64,000 nt of DNA from positions 248,001-312,000 of the forward strand of contig NZ_CVRP01000010.1 in the NCBI RefSeq assembly GCF_001261735.1, in the 5' to 3' direction. Position 1 is the first letter of the stretch; each line of letters opens with the position of its first letter. Below the pieces are notes generated by a model. It saw nothing but the letters and a program-made list of their open reading frames with translations, was not told the DNA's origin and searched no databases. Source of the DNA: Dysgonomonas sp. BGC7 (GTDB taxonomy: Bacteria > Bacteroidota > Bacteroidia > Bacteroidales > Dysgonomonadaceae). The position numbers and the translations under genes were made by a program. Positions 35,167 to 42,741 of this stretch are shown here, piece after piece.

Positions 35167-36159
35167 ATGGAATACAGGCTAAATAAATATATTAGTGCTT
35201 CGGGATACTGTTCGCGACGAGAAGCAGATCAGCTTATCGCAGACGGACATGTAACAATTAATGGCAGACGGGCTAACATCGGAATGCGTATACTTCCCGG
35301 TCAGAAAGTGAAAGTACGTGGCGAACTTATTAAAAATGAGATAGAGCCTATATACATAGCTTTCAACAAGCCTGTAGGAGTAGTCAGCACAACGGACACT
35401 CAGGAAAGCAATAATATAGTAGAATATATAAGTCACGAGCAACGTATATTTCCTATTGGCCGCTTAGATAAAGACTCGCAAGGGCTAATCCTTCTTACAA
35501 ATGATGGGGATATCGTAAACAAAATACTTCGTGTAGGCAACAACCACAAAAAAGAATATCTGGTAAAAGTACACAGACCTATTACAAAAGATTTCCTTAC
35601 AAAAATGGCGCAAGGAGTGCCAATCCTCGACCGAGTTACCCGCCGTTGCGAAATAAAGGAAATAAATCCATATACATTCCAGATATCTCTTATTCAAGGA
35701 CTCAATCGTCAGATCAGACGTATGTGTGAGTATTTCGATTACGAAGTCGTTAAACTGGAACGCATTCAGATAATGAATATCAAGTTAGGCAATCTGGGAC
35801 AAGGCAACTGGAGAAATCTCACTCAGAAAGAATTGGAAGAATTATTCGATCTGCTGGAAAAATCGAAAGACGTAACTCAAGCCAAAAAGCCAGCCAACAG
35901 CAACAAGGCAATGAATAAGGCGTTGCAGGAATACGATATAAGAAACGATTACCGCAAAGCAAGCAGTGTGGCTAAACATACACCAAAGGCCAAGCTTGAA
36001 AAAATGGCTATAGCTTCTTCTGCCGATGCAGAACAAGACGAAAAAGAAAAGCCTAAAAAGAAGAAAAAAACAGGAAGCGGACCCCGAATAGGAAAATCAA
36101 AAGCTGTGGGCAAGAAGCCGCAACCCAAACAACACCCGAAGCCAAGAAAAGACAAATAA
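35167..36159 (+). CDS. rluF: 23S rRNA pseudouridine 2604 synthase (RluF type)
   Basis: A 330-residue RsuA/RluB/E/F-family enzyme that isomerises a uridine in 23S rRNA. Residues 1-60 form an S4 RNA-binding domain (LNKYISASGYCSRREADQLI). The catalytic Asp lies in FPIGRLDKDSQGLILLTNDG (Asp about 101). The segment ISLIQGLNRQIRRMCEYFDY is the RluF-like family signature. The match to E. coli RluF through the core is strong, by recall. A C-terminal extension of about 90 residues, rich in Lys, Pro and Gly and including a run of five Lys, is unlike the enterobacterial protein. The start ATG is at 35167. Confidence 0.9.
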   Translation: MEYRLNKYISASGYCSRREADQLIADGHVTINGRRANIGMRILPGQKVKVRGELIKNEIEPIYIAFNKPVGVVSTTDTQESNNIVEYISHEQRIFPIGRLDKDSQGLILLTNDGDIVNKILRVGNNHKKEYLVKVHRPITKDFLTKMAQGVPILDRVTRRCEIKEINPYTFQISLIQGLNRQIRRMCEYFDYEVVKLERIQIMNIKLGNLGQGNWRNLTQKELEELFDLLEKSKDVTQAKKPANSNKAMNKALQEYDIRNDYRKASSVAKHTPKAKLEKMAIASSADAEQDEKEKPKKKKKTGSGPRIGKSKAVGKKPQPKQHPKPRKDK

Positions 36160-36297
36160 AGGCTTCAATCATTCATTATTAAATACAAATCAGCAAGAAA
36201 GATTTATCTATATACAGGTCTCTCCAACCTTGTCGAAAGGTAGGCTTAGCGAAGTCAAGCAGATTGAATAATGACAATTGGGTAACAGAAAAAAGTT

Positions 36298-36326
36298 GTA
36301 CAAGTTTGTCAGGTTTTAGTTAAAAT
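36298..36326 (+). repeat. Dispersed 29-bp repeat, copy A
   Basis: GTACAAGTTT followed by GTCAGGTTTTAGTTAAAAT. It is identical to the minus-strand copy inside the ilv operon at 9073-9101. Confidence 0.92.
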
Positions 36327-36328
36327 AG

Positions 36329-36378
36329 TCCCTCCAAACCTCCCCGAATGGGAGGCTTAGCGAAGCCAATAGGGAGGA
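36329..36378 (+). repeat. Palindromic repeat module 2
   Basis: Within this stretch CCTCCC/GGGAGG closes a 5-base loop, GGCTT/AAGCC closes a 4-base loop, and an outer TCCCT/AGGGA pair can enclose both. The segment GGCTTAGCGAAG recurs in a related module at about 36219-36262. Confidence 0.75.
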
Positions 36379-36388
36379 AATGACAAGT

Positions 36389-36417
36389 GTACAGCTTTGT
36401 CAGGTTTTAGTTAAAAT
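36389..36417 (+). repeat. Dispersed 29-bp repeat, copy B
   Basis: It differs from copy A only at two positions near the 5' end (GTACAGCTTT) and is identical through GTCAGGTTTTAGTTAAAAT. Confidence 0.92.
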
Positions 36418-36458
36418 TTAGATCAGTTAGAACAAGAGAAGTCAATTTCCTGCGTCAG

Positions 36459-36493
36459 CTATTTCTCCCCTTTGGGGAGACGAAGAGGGGCTT
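36459..36493 (+). repeat. Palindromic repeat module 3
   Basis: CTCCCC and GGGGAG form a 6-bp stem with a 3-base loop, followed by GAAGAGGGGCTT directly in front of repeat copy C. Confidence 0.65.
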
Positions 36494-36522
36494 GTACAAC
36501 TTTGTCAGGTTTTAGTTAAAAT
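36494..36522 (+). repeat. Dispersed 29-bp repeat, copy C
   Basis: It differs from copy A at one position (GTACAACTTT) and is identical through the 3' core GTCAGGTTTTAGTTAAAAT. Confidence 0.92.
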
Positions 36523-36615
36523 TACAGTTAAAGGCAACCATCATCAAATAGAGAACAATATCATCATCAAATCCGTTAAACAGGATAGCATCAAGTCTAA
36601 CTAAAAAGTAAATTT

Positions 36616-37377
36616 ATGATTATAACTCTATCTCCGGCTAAGTTACAAGACTTTGAGAAACCTATACATAAGAAAGAGGCTACTACCCCACTCTATGCCA
36701 AAGAAGCCAAAGAGCTTTATAAGTCGATGGAAGGCATATCGGTGAGCGAAATAGCATCATTAATGAGTATCAACCCTCAGTTGGCACATGATGTATATCA
36801 ATATATCCACGCTTTTTCGCTCAGCAAAACACCTCAGCGGCAAGCTGCATTAGCATATAATGGCATAGCCTACAAAGGATTAGATGCTGAGTCATTTACC
36901 GAAAAGGACTGGGATTTTGCACAAGAGCATCTTCTGCATATATCTGGTTTGTATGGAGTTTTACGTCCTTTAGACTTAATAAAACCATATAGGCTGGAAA
37001 TGCAGATACCGTTGATAAACGACAAAGGGAAAGACTTATATGCCTTTTGGTCAGATACTATTAGTAAATATCTGGCTAAAGAGATGAAAGCGGATGATAA
37101 TATCTGGGTAAACCTGACATCGAAAGAGTATGCTAAAGCCATCAACCGAAAACTATTGCCAAAAGGCCATAGAGTAATAACTCCTATCTTTAAGCAGCAA
37201 ACAGATAAAGGATATAAACAAATAGTGGTATACGCAAAAAAAGCCCGGGGTATGATGGCTCGGTTTATCATTCAGAACCAACTGAAAGATGTAGAACACC
37301 TCAAAGGATTCGATACAGAAGGATACACATTTGCGCCACATTTGTCGGACGATAAGGAATGGATATTTATTCGCTGA
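36616..37377 (+). CDS. yaaA: Peroxide stress protein YaaA
   Basis: A 253-residue cytosolic DUF328/UPF0246 protein. In E. coli its homologue limits free iron and DNA damage during peroxide stress. The N-terminus MIITLSPAKLQDF is the family signature. Further conserved stretches are LAYNGIAYKGLDA, HLLHISGLYGVLRPLDLIKPYRLEM and the Lys/Arg-rich MMARFIIQNQL near the end. The length matches the family. The repeat-rich gap lies upstream and no clear promoter was found; gpmA follows with its own promoter. Confidence 0.93.
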   Translation: MIITLSPAKLQDFEKPIHKKEATTPLYAKEAKELYKSMEGISVSEIASLMSINPQLAHDVYQYIHAFSLSKTPQRQAALAYNGIAYKGLDAESFTEKDWDFAQEHLLHISGLYGVLRPLDLIKPYRLEMQIPLINDKGKDLYAFWSDTISKYLAKEMKADDNIWVNLTSKEYAKAINRKLLPKGHRVITPIFKQQTDKGYKQIVVYAKKARGMMARFIIQNQLKDVEHLKGFDTEGYTFAPHLSDDKEWIFIR

Positions 37378-37383
37378 GAGGAA

Positions 37384-37414
37384 TTGTTTTTCCATCAATT
37401 TTTAAATATCTTTG
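37384..37414 (+). promoter_or_regulatory. gpmA promoter
   Basis: TTG (37384-37386) and TATCTTTG (37407-37414), separated by 20 bases, match the Bacteroidota promoter with normal spacing. The ATG lies 41 bases downstream. Confidence 0.7.
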
Positions 37415-37455
37415 CTATTCGAAAAAAATTGCAATTTTAATATAACAAAACAAAG

Positions 37456-38202
37456 ATGAAAAAGGTAGTATTGATTCGCCACGGAGAAAGTGCATGGAAC
37501 AAAGAAAACCGTTTTACAGGATGGACAGATGTTGACCTGACTGAAAACGGAGTACAAGAAGCCATCAAAGCAGGAAAGCTATTGAAGAAAGAAGGCTTTA
37601 AGTTTGAAAAAGCTTACACATCGTTCCTTAAAAGAGCTAACAAAACATTGAATACAATCCTCGACCAAATGGATCTGGATTGGATTCCTGTAGAAAAATC
37701 ATGGCGCTTAAACGAAAAGCACTATGGCATGCTTCAAGGACTGAACAAAGCAGAAACTGCTGAAAAATATGGTGACGAACAAGTTCTTATCTGGAGACGT
37801 AGCTACGATGTACCGCCTACTCCATTAGAGCCAACAGACCCCAGATCGGCATCGCAAGACCCACGTTATGCCGGAGTACCTGCTGCTTTTATTCCTCAAA
37901 CAGAGGCTTTGAAAGATACCGTAGAACGTATTCTTCCTTACTGGTTGGAAGTAATCTATCCTTCTTTGGTAAACCATGACGAAATTATTGTTGCTGCTCA
38001 CGGAAACAGTTTGCGTGGTATCATCAAATACCTGAAAAACATCTCAGACGAAGACATCGTAAGCCTGAATCTACCGACAGCAGTACCTTATGTTTTCGAA
38101 TTCGATGATGAATTAAACCTTGTAAAAGACTATTTCTTGGGAGACCCTGAAGAAATCAAGAAATTGATGGATGCAGTTGCTAATCAGGGCAAGAAGAAGT
38201 AA
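37456..38202 (+). CDS. gpmA: 2,3-bisphosphoglycerate-dependent phosphoglycerate mutase
   Basis: A 248-residue glycolytic enzyme that interconverts 3- and 2-phosphoglycerate. The phosphohistidine motif is [20 protein letters not shown] (His9). The second catalytic His is in [15 protein letters not shown]. The substrate-binding segment [20 protein letters not shown] is intact. The 248-residue length fits the cofactor-dependent dPGM. It is monocistronic, with its own promoter and terminator. Confidence 0.96.
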   Translation: MKKVVLIRHGESAWNKENRFTGWTDVDLTENGVQEAIKAGKLLKKEGFKFEKAYTSFLKRANKTLNTILDQMDLDWIPVEKSWRLNEKHYGMLQGLNKAETAEKYGDEQVLIWRRSYDVPPTPLEPTDPRSASQDPRYAGVPAAFIPQTEALKDTVERILPYWLEVIYPSLVNHDEIIVAAHGNSLRGIIKYLKNISDEDIVSLNLPTAVPYVFEFDDELNLVKDYFLGDPEEIKKLMDAVANQGKKK

Positions 38203-38225
38203 TAGCAATATATTAAGACCGAAGA

Positions 38226-38267
38226 AAGAAGTATGTATTTATATCACGCATACTTCTTCCTTTTTTT
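38226..38267 (+). terminator. gpmA terminator
   Basis: AAGAAGTATG (38226-38235) pairs with CATACTTCTT (38249-38258) over 10 bases, followed after two Cs by seven Ts. Confidence 0.88.
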
Positions 38268-38304
38268 ATTTGGCGGAATATTAGGCAGATAAAAACAAAA
38301 CGAT

Positions 38305-38312
38305 TATCTTTG
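38305..38312 (+). promoter_or_regulatory. Promoter -7 motif of the rplY operon
   Basis: TATCTTTG matches TAnnTTTG, 80 bases before the rplY start. The 5' leader is about 70 bases long and might hold autoregulatory structure, but no convincing fold was seen. Confidence 0.6.
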
Positions 38313-38392
38313 CACCGCTTTTATTAGCCCGTACGTGTGATGGGAATAGGGAAGCAAATCCTGAATTTGAGTAACACATTTAAAATTAGAAA

Positions 38393-38971
38393 ATGAAAAC
38401 ATTTGAACTAAAAGGTGAGGCTAGAACAGACCTCGGCAAAAAAGCAACAAAAGCTTTCCGTAATGAAGATAAGATCCCTGCCATTATTTATGGTGGAGAT
38501 GATAAAAAAGCAGTTCACTTCACTGTAACAAACAGTGATGTACGCAAACTTATCTATACTCCTGAGATCTTCTTGGTAGACCTTACTATAGGTAAAGATA
38601 ACTACAAAGCAATATTAAAAGACATACAAGTACATCCTGTAACAGATGCTATACTACATCTTGATTTTCTTCACGTATTCGACAACAAACCTATTGTGAT
38701 CGATGTGCCTGTTGTTCTTGACGGACTAGCAGAAGGTGTTAAGGCTGGGGGTAAATTATCTCTCGACCTTCGTAAGATAAAAGTAAAAGCACTTTACAGC
38801 AAAGTTCCTGAAAAAGTACATATCGATGTTTCAGGTCTTGCTCTTGGAAAATCTATCCAGGTAGGAGAATTAAGCTTCGAAGGATTAGAATTACTTAGTG
38901 CCAAAAATGCAGTTGTATGCCGCGTTCAGTTGACACGTGCTGCAAGAGGACTTGCTGCTAAAAACGGCTAA
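38393..38971 (+). CDS. rplY: 50S ribosomal protein L25 (general stress protein CTC)
   Basis: A 192-residue protein that binds 5S rRNA in the large ribosomal subunit. The N-terminal L25 domain starts FELKGEARTDLGKKATKAFR, and the TL5/CTC C-terminal domain spans about residues 95-190 (FEGLELLSAKNAVVCRVQ). The long CTC-type form fits Bacteroidota. It is first of a tight cluster with pth (16 bases later) and hslR, a common translation-related neighbourhood. Confidence 0.95.
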   Translation: MKTFELKGEARTDLGKKATKAFRNEDKIPAIIYGGDDKKAVHFTVTNSDVRKLIYTPEIFLVDLTIGKDNYKAILKDIQVHPVTDAILHLDFLHVFDNKPIVIDVPVVLDGLAEGVKAGGKLSLDLRKIKVKALYSKVPEKVHIDVSGLALGKSIQVGELSFEGLELLSAKNAVVCRVQLTRAARGLAAKNG

Positions 38972-38987
38972 TACCTAATATTAGTAA

Positions 38988-39551
38988 ATGAAATACTTAA
39001 TTGCCGGCCTCGGTAATATTGGTAGAGAATACGAATATACCCGCCACAACATAGGATTCAGAGTATTGGACGCTTTAGCAGAAGCGTCCAATGCTGTTTT
39101 TATGGACAAGAGATATGGGTTCGTAACCGAGATAAAAATAAAAGGACGCACCCTCATCCTGCTAAAGCCATCGACATATATGAACCTTAGCGGCAATGCT
39201 GTCCGATATTGGCTGCAACAAGAGAAAATACCGATAGAAAACCTATTGGTCGTAGTAGACGATCTGGCTTTGCCATTCGGCTCTCTCAGACTAAAGGGAA
39301 AAGGAAGCGATGCCGGTCACAACGGACTGAAAAACATACAATCTGTATTGGGTACTCAGAACTACGCCCGTCTGCGCTTTGGTATAGGAAATGAATTTGC
39401 GAAAGGTGCACAGATACACTACGTGCTCGACAATTTCTCGGGCGAAGAAGAACAAGCTTTAAAGAATAAGCTGGAAACTTCGGGAGAGATAATTAAGAGT
39501 TTCTGCCTGGCAGGGATACAGAATACTATGAACCAGTATAATAATAAATAG
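38988..39551 (+). CDS. pth: Peptidyl-tRNA hydrolase
   Basis: A 187-residue enzyme that frees tRNA from prematurely released peptidyl-tRNA. The motif [20 protein letters not shown] has the catalytic His20. Asn and Asp residues lie in the motifs [10 protein letters not shown] and [20 protein letters not shown], followed by [20 protein letters not shown]. The gene lies 16 bases after rplY and 33 before hslR, probably on one transcript. Confidence 0.96.
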   Translation: MKYLIAGLGNIGREYEYTRHNIGFRVLDALAEASNAVFMDKRYGFVTEIKIKGRTLILLKPSTYMNLSGNAVRYWLQQEKIPIENLLVVVDDLALPFGSLRLKGKGSDAGHNGLKNIQSVLGTQNYARLRFGIGNEFAKGAQIHYVLDNFSGEEEQALKNKLETSGEIIKSFCLAGIQNTMNQYNNK

Positions 39552-39584
39552 CGATTATCATTCTTCGCTTAATAAAATGCATTC

Positions 39585-40007
39585 ATGAAAGAACCTAAAA
39601 ACGAAGTACGTATCGACAAATGGCTATGGGCTGTAAGACTATTCAAAACACGCTCTATAGCTATCGATGTATGCAAAAAGGGACGCATCATGATAAAAGG
39701 AACAAACGTAAAACCTTCGCGCATGATAAAAATAGGTGATGTAATAGAAGTGCGTCGTCCTCCGATCACTTATTCTTTTGAGGTACTTAATCTTACCGAA
39801 AACAGAATGGGAGCTAAGTTAGTTCCTGAATTTATGCGAGATGTAACATCTCCTTCTCAGTTAGAAATATTGGAGATGTCTAAAATGAGTGGATTTGTAG
39901 ACCGTGCTAGAGGGACAGGGCGACCAACGAAAAAAGACCGTCGCGAACTAGAACAATTTACAGAAGACTATTCTTTCTTCGATGATTGGGAACTTGATTC
40001 TGAATAG
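39585..40007 (+). CDS. hslR: S4-domain RNA-binding protein, Hsp15 type
   Basis: A 140-residue heat-shock protein 15 homologue. Hsp15 recycles stalled 50S subunits that carry peptidyl-tRNA, which suits its place after pth. The S4 domain covers residues 7-60 (VRIDKWLWAVRLFKTRSIAI, then INVxPSR-like KGTNVKPSRMIKIGDVIEV). The C-terminal part is basic then acidic (RGTGRPTKKDRRELEQF). It ends before a very strong terminator. Confidence 0.9.
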   Translation: MKEPKNEVRIDKWLWAVRLFKTRSIAIDVCKKGRIMIKGTNVKPSRMIKIGDVIEVRRPPITYSFEVLNLTENRMGAKLVPEFMRDVTSPSQLEILEMSKMSGFVDRARGTGRPTKKDRRELEQFTEDYSFFDDWELDSE

Positions 40008-40023
40008 AATATAAAAACAGATA

Positions 40024-40059
40024 AAAAAGGGAATGTATCATATGATACATTCCCTTTTT
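40024..40059. terminator. Strong bidirectional terminator after hslR
   Basis: A perfect 36-base palindrome, centred between 40041 and 40042, gives an 18-bp inverted repeat around CATATG, with AAAAA on one side and TTTTT on the other. It insulates the rplY cluster from the riboswitch. Confidence 0.92.
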
Positions 40060-40107
40060 ATTTATAAAACTTTTGATATGAAACAACTGAATATCTATTT
40101 TATTCCT

Positions 40108-40115
40108 TATCTTTG
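40108..40115 (+). promoter_or_regulatory. Promoter -7 motif of the cobalamin riboswitch transcript
   Basis: TATCTTTG matches TAnnTTTG, and the predicted transcription start falls just before the riboswitch. No good -33 box is seen. Confidence 0.6.
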
Positions 40116-40125
40116 TTTATATGTT

Positions 40126-40293
40126 TTGGTGTTACAAGTCTGCATTCTTCGGACATGTAATGAAAAGGGAATCAGGTGCAAATCCTGAACAGTCGCGCTG
40201 CTGTAATCTCTCTTATATCTTGTGCAATTACCCATGCCACTGCTTGTACTAAAGCGGGAAGGCTGCACAAAGGAGAAAGTCAGAAGACCTGCC
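40126..40293 (+). promoter_or_regulatory. Cobalamin (B12) riboswitch
   Basis: The stretch carries the conserved cobalamin aptamer blocks in order: AAAAGGGAATCAGGTG, then CAAATCCTGAACAGTCGCG, CTGCTGTAAT, GCCACTG, GGGAAGGCTGC and GTCAGAAGACCTGCC. The spacing is normal for the class. Its ligand should be adenosylcobalamin or another cobalamin, and such elements usually repress B12 uptake or synthesis genes. No btuB-like TonB receptor or cob gene lies downstream here, so the regulated target is unclear. The GACCTG block can also pair with CAGGTC about 45 bases downstream, a possible expression platform. Confidence 0.93.
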
Positions 40294-40372
40294 AAAAGAC
40301 AGAGAGTTCATCCTTCGCGATAAAGGGAAAGAACAGGTCGAGTAAAAATATATGTATTTTATCTATTTATTA

Positions 40373-40398
40373 AGATTGTGATATCAATCTCTCTTTTT
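40373..40398 (+). terminator. Possible terminator of the riboswitch expression platform
   Basis: AGATTG (40373-40378) and CAATCT (40385-40390) form a short 6-bp stem with a 6-base loop, followed by a T-rich tail. The stem is weak, so termination here is uncertain. Confidence 0.4.
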
Positions 40399-40465
40399 GT
40401 GTGAATATACCAAAGAAGAAAGAATGATAATATATAATTAATATTAAACCCTCAATGACTCAACA

Positions 40466-40582
40466 ATGAAAAAAGTAAGAAAAGGAAATTTTGTCACATC
40501 TTATAGTGTACAAAACAATAAACAAAAATGCCTATCTAAAGAATTTATGTTTGACGATAAAATAAATAAGAAACCGACTTAA
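40466..40582 (+). CDS. Small ORF downstream of the cobalamin riboswitch (38 residues)
   Basis: ATG at 40466 to TAA at 40582 encodes a basic 38-residue peptide (MKKVRKGNFVTSYSVQNNKQ at the start). It has no signal peptide, membrane segment or motif that I recognise. It is the only plus-strand ORF in the 550 bases after the riboswitch. It could be a real riboswitch-controlled small protein, the remnant of a decayed gene, or chance. There is no clear terminator after it. Confidence 0.3.
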   Translation: MKKVRKGNFVTSYSVQNNKQKCLSKEFMFDDKINKKPT

Positions 40583-40844
40583 ATAGATCACTTATTTTTC
40601 TTATTATAAGATATTTATTTATAGACTAAAATCAAAAATTAATAAATGACAAGCATCTACAGAACAACAAAATAGTAAAAAGTTACTTTTAATTTACAAT
40701 TTATTATAAAATAAGTCTGTAATTCGCTTAAATGTATAGCTAAGATTCTGTAAATTTGAGGTTAGAAAAAAATCTTCTTCTTTAGAGGATCAACCCAAAT
40801 AATATTTGAAAACAAATTAATCATAAACAATAAAATAATAAGAC
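40583..40844. other. AT-rich intergenic region upstream of the PEPCK-like gene
   Basis: No ORF or repeat was seen. It contains the promoter motif of the next gene (40751-40758), which gives that gene an 86-base leader. It is not clear whether transcripts from the riboswitch also run through it. Confidence 0.5.
40751..40758 (+). promoter_or_regulatory. Promoter -7 motif of the PEPCK-like gene
   Basis: TAAATTTG matches TAnnTTTG, 86 bases before the ATG at 40845. The long leader shows no obvious structure. Confidence 0.5.
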
Positions 40845-42575
40845 ATGCTACAAGAATTTACTTTAATTGAAGGTAAAGCAATAATTAACTTCACATTGAA
40901 ATTTTGCGATACACGGCAAAAAATATTAAACAGCTATGGTTTTCGCAGAGTTATTGAAGTATTTGTTCAAAAACTTAAAAAAGAAGAAGTAATCATTTAC
41001 GAATATTATATTAAGGAATTCAAAACAGATGAAGATTTTGAAAAAACACTCATAGAAGCATTCAAACTATTAACCGTTTGTAATTCCGACGAAGTACAAA
41101 ACGTGCATAACAAATACTCAATCTTTTTCGACGACAGAGACCTATTCATAGAATTGATCGAATTATTATATAGTTTCTGGAGAAGATTGGAGCGCTATGC
41201 AATAGTACATAACAGCACTATCGGAAGCGGACTTCAAAGTGTTCGTTTTATGCAGGCAAACGAACTGTTCAACGAATTAATTCTTTCCATATATCGCCGC
41301 ATAGAAGAAACTGTTATGGGTTATCAGCACAGAGTATATCGCCAATTAACAGCCGGAGCTAATGCAGCCCTCACCCTTAGCGATATAAATTGGAATTGCC
41401 CTGTAGAATATAAAGGGTTAACATCAATACCATTCATAACAGGAGTTATGTTCAAACCTCCTTTTATATCATACACAAAACGTAACACCCGCGACGGTAT
41501 ATTTCAAGAACATCAAACCAATCCAATAGAAAATATTGTATTAGGAGAAGATGACTGGTTCCTATTTCCTGCCAAAGTGGGTAACATGCTTACATTTGTG
41601 TACTTCCATAAAGATTTTATGGTACATGGCTTTGCTCTATCCAATCTTTTCGAGTTGGCTAAAGAAAGTGAATATATAGGGAAGAAACCTGAGATTATTT
41701 ACATCTTCGGATACCCTGACGGACATGAGGAGAAACGTACATTCTACTACAAAGACAAAAAGAATGATATCTTAATAGGATATGCAAATCATTGCGACGA
41801 TATCGACTATTTCGGATATATGAAAAAAATGCTTCTAACATTGCACAACATTAAACAAATGGAAAATAACAAACTTCCTATACATGGTGCAATGGTAAAC
41901 ATAGCTCTTAAAAATGGAAAAGAAGCAAATATCATCATCATGGGAGACAGTGGCGCAGGCAAGTCTGAAAGCCTTGAAGCCTTCCGTACGCTTAATGAAA
42001 AATATATACGTCATATGCGTATTATTTTCGACGACATGGGCTATCTAAAAAAGGAAGAAGACGGAACTATAAAAGGTTATGGAACTGAAATCGGCGCTTT
42101 CGTTCGTATAGATGACCTTGACCCAATGTACGCATTCGAACAAATGGAAAGGGGAATTTACACTAACCCTGACAAAATAAATGCCCGCATCACTATACCT
42201 GCTGCTACTTACGATGTAATAATGAAAGGATACAAAGTAGACTATTTCTTGTATGCCAACAATTATGAAGATGCAGAAAAGAAAATTAAGTTCTACGACA
42301 ATCTGGACGAAGCTATAAAAGTTTTTGAAGCAGGAGCCCGTAAAGCCAAAGGCACCACTACAGAAAAAGGACTTGTTACATCTTATTTTGCAAATCCGTT
42401 TGGACCTGTTCAGGAACAAGAGATTGCAGGACGCCTAATTAGAGAATATTTCTCAGACATGAAAAAGAACGGAGTGAAAATTGGAGAAATCCATACATCT
42501 TTGGCAATTGACGGCAGAAGCAAAGATGGTCCTCAGGAAGCAGCAGAAGAATTATTCACATTGATAAACGAATAA
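40845..42575 (+). CDS. PEPCK/HPr-kinase-like P-loop protein
   Basis: A 576-residue protein whose C-terminal half belongs to the phosphoenolpyruvate carboxykinase/HPr kinase fold. The P-loop is GDSGAGKS (367-374), in the kinase-1a form typical of the fold, followed by IIFDDMGYLKKEEDG with paired Asp residues for metal. The N-terminal 340 residues match no domain that I know. It is unlike the classical ATP-PEPCK (PckA) in sequence and length. It lies 166 bases before the PEP carboxylase gene, so a link to PEP/oxaloacetate interconversion or its regulation is plausible. Whether it is a PEPCK or a protein kinase cannot be told here. Confidence 0.7.
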   Translation: MLQEFTLIEGKAIINFTLKFCDTRQKILNSYGFRRVIEVFVQKLKKEEVIIYEYYIKEFKTDEDFEKTLIEAFKLLTVCNSDEVQNVHNKYSIFFDDRDLFIELIELLYSFWRRLERYAIVHNSTIGSGLQSVRFMQANELFNELILSIYRRIEETVMGYQHRVYRQLTAGANAALTLSDINWNCPVEYKGLTSIPFITGVMFKPPFISYTKRNTRDGIFQEHQTNPIENIVLGEDDWFLFPAKVGNMLTFVYFHKDFMVHGFALSNLFELAKESEYIGKKPEIIYIFGYPDGHEEKRTFYYKDKKNDILIGYANHCDDIDYFGYMKKMLLTLHNIKQMENNKLPIHGAMVNIALKNGKEANIIIMGDSGAGKSESLEAFRTLNEKYIRHMRIIFDDMGYLKKEEDGTIKGYGTEIGAFVRIDDLDPMYAFEQMERGIYTNPDKINARITIPAATYDVIMKGYKVDYFLYANNYEDAEKKIKFYDNLDEAIKVFEAGARKAKGTTTEKGLVTSYFANPFGPVQEQEIAGRLIREYFSDMKKNGVKIGEIHTSLAIDGRSKDGPQEAAEELFTLINE

Positions 42576-42588
42576 AATTTATATACTT

Positions 42589-42623
42589 TTCCATGTGCCG
42601 GTTATTATGAATAATTGGCACAT
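42589..42623. terminator. Stem-loop between the PEPCK-like gene and ppc
   Basis: CCATGTGCC (42589-42597) pairs with GGCACATGG (42615-42623), and ATTAT/ATAAT-type pairs can extend it inward. There is no T run, so it may be a weak terminator or a processing/stability element. Confidence 0.5.
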
Positions 42624-42741
42624 GGTGTATGATAAATATATATTAATTAGGTTTAAGAGTTTGATGAAAGAAAAAACATTAAAGCTGAACTTTTCGTTTA
42701 TTATTATAGTATTATAATCATATATTGAAAACATATAAACC

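Larger units (their letters stand above)
36160..36615 (+). repeat. Repeat-rich intergenic region between rluF and yaaA
   Basis: This 456-base gap has no ORF. It contains three copies of a 29-bp element (36298, 36389, 36494). In front of each is a variant of a hairpin-rich module of about 35-50 bases carrying CCTCC/GGAGG-type stems. Two of these modules share GGCTTAGCGAAG. The repeated units alternate as module then 29-mer, three times. Confidence 0.85.

Noticed and set aside
36160-36615. CRISPR array
   Set aside because: Three repeats recur, but the spacers are unequal, repeat-containing themselves and unlike spacers of regular length, and no cas genes are present.
38313-38392. Possible ribosomal-protein leader RNA before rplY
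   Set aside because: Only a 4-bp closing pair and a weak 5-bp hairpin can be drawn, so no autoregulatory structure can be claimed.
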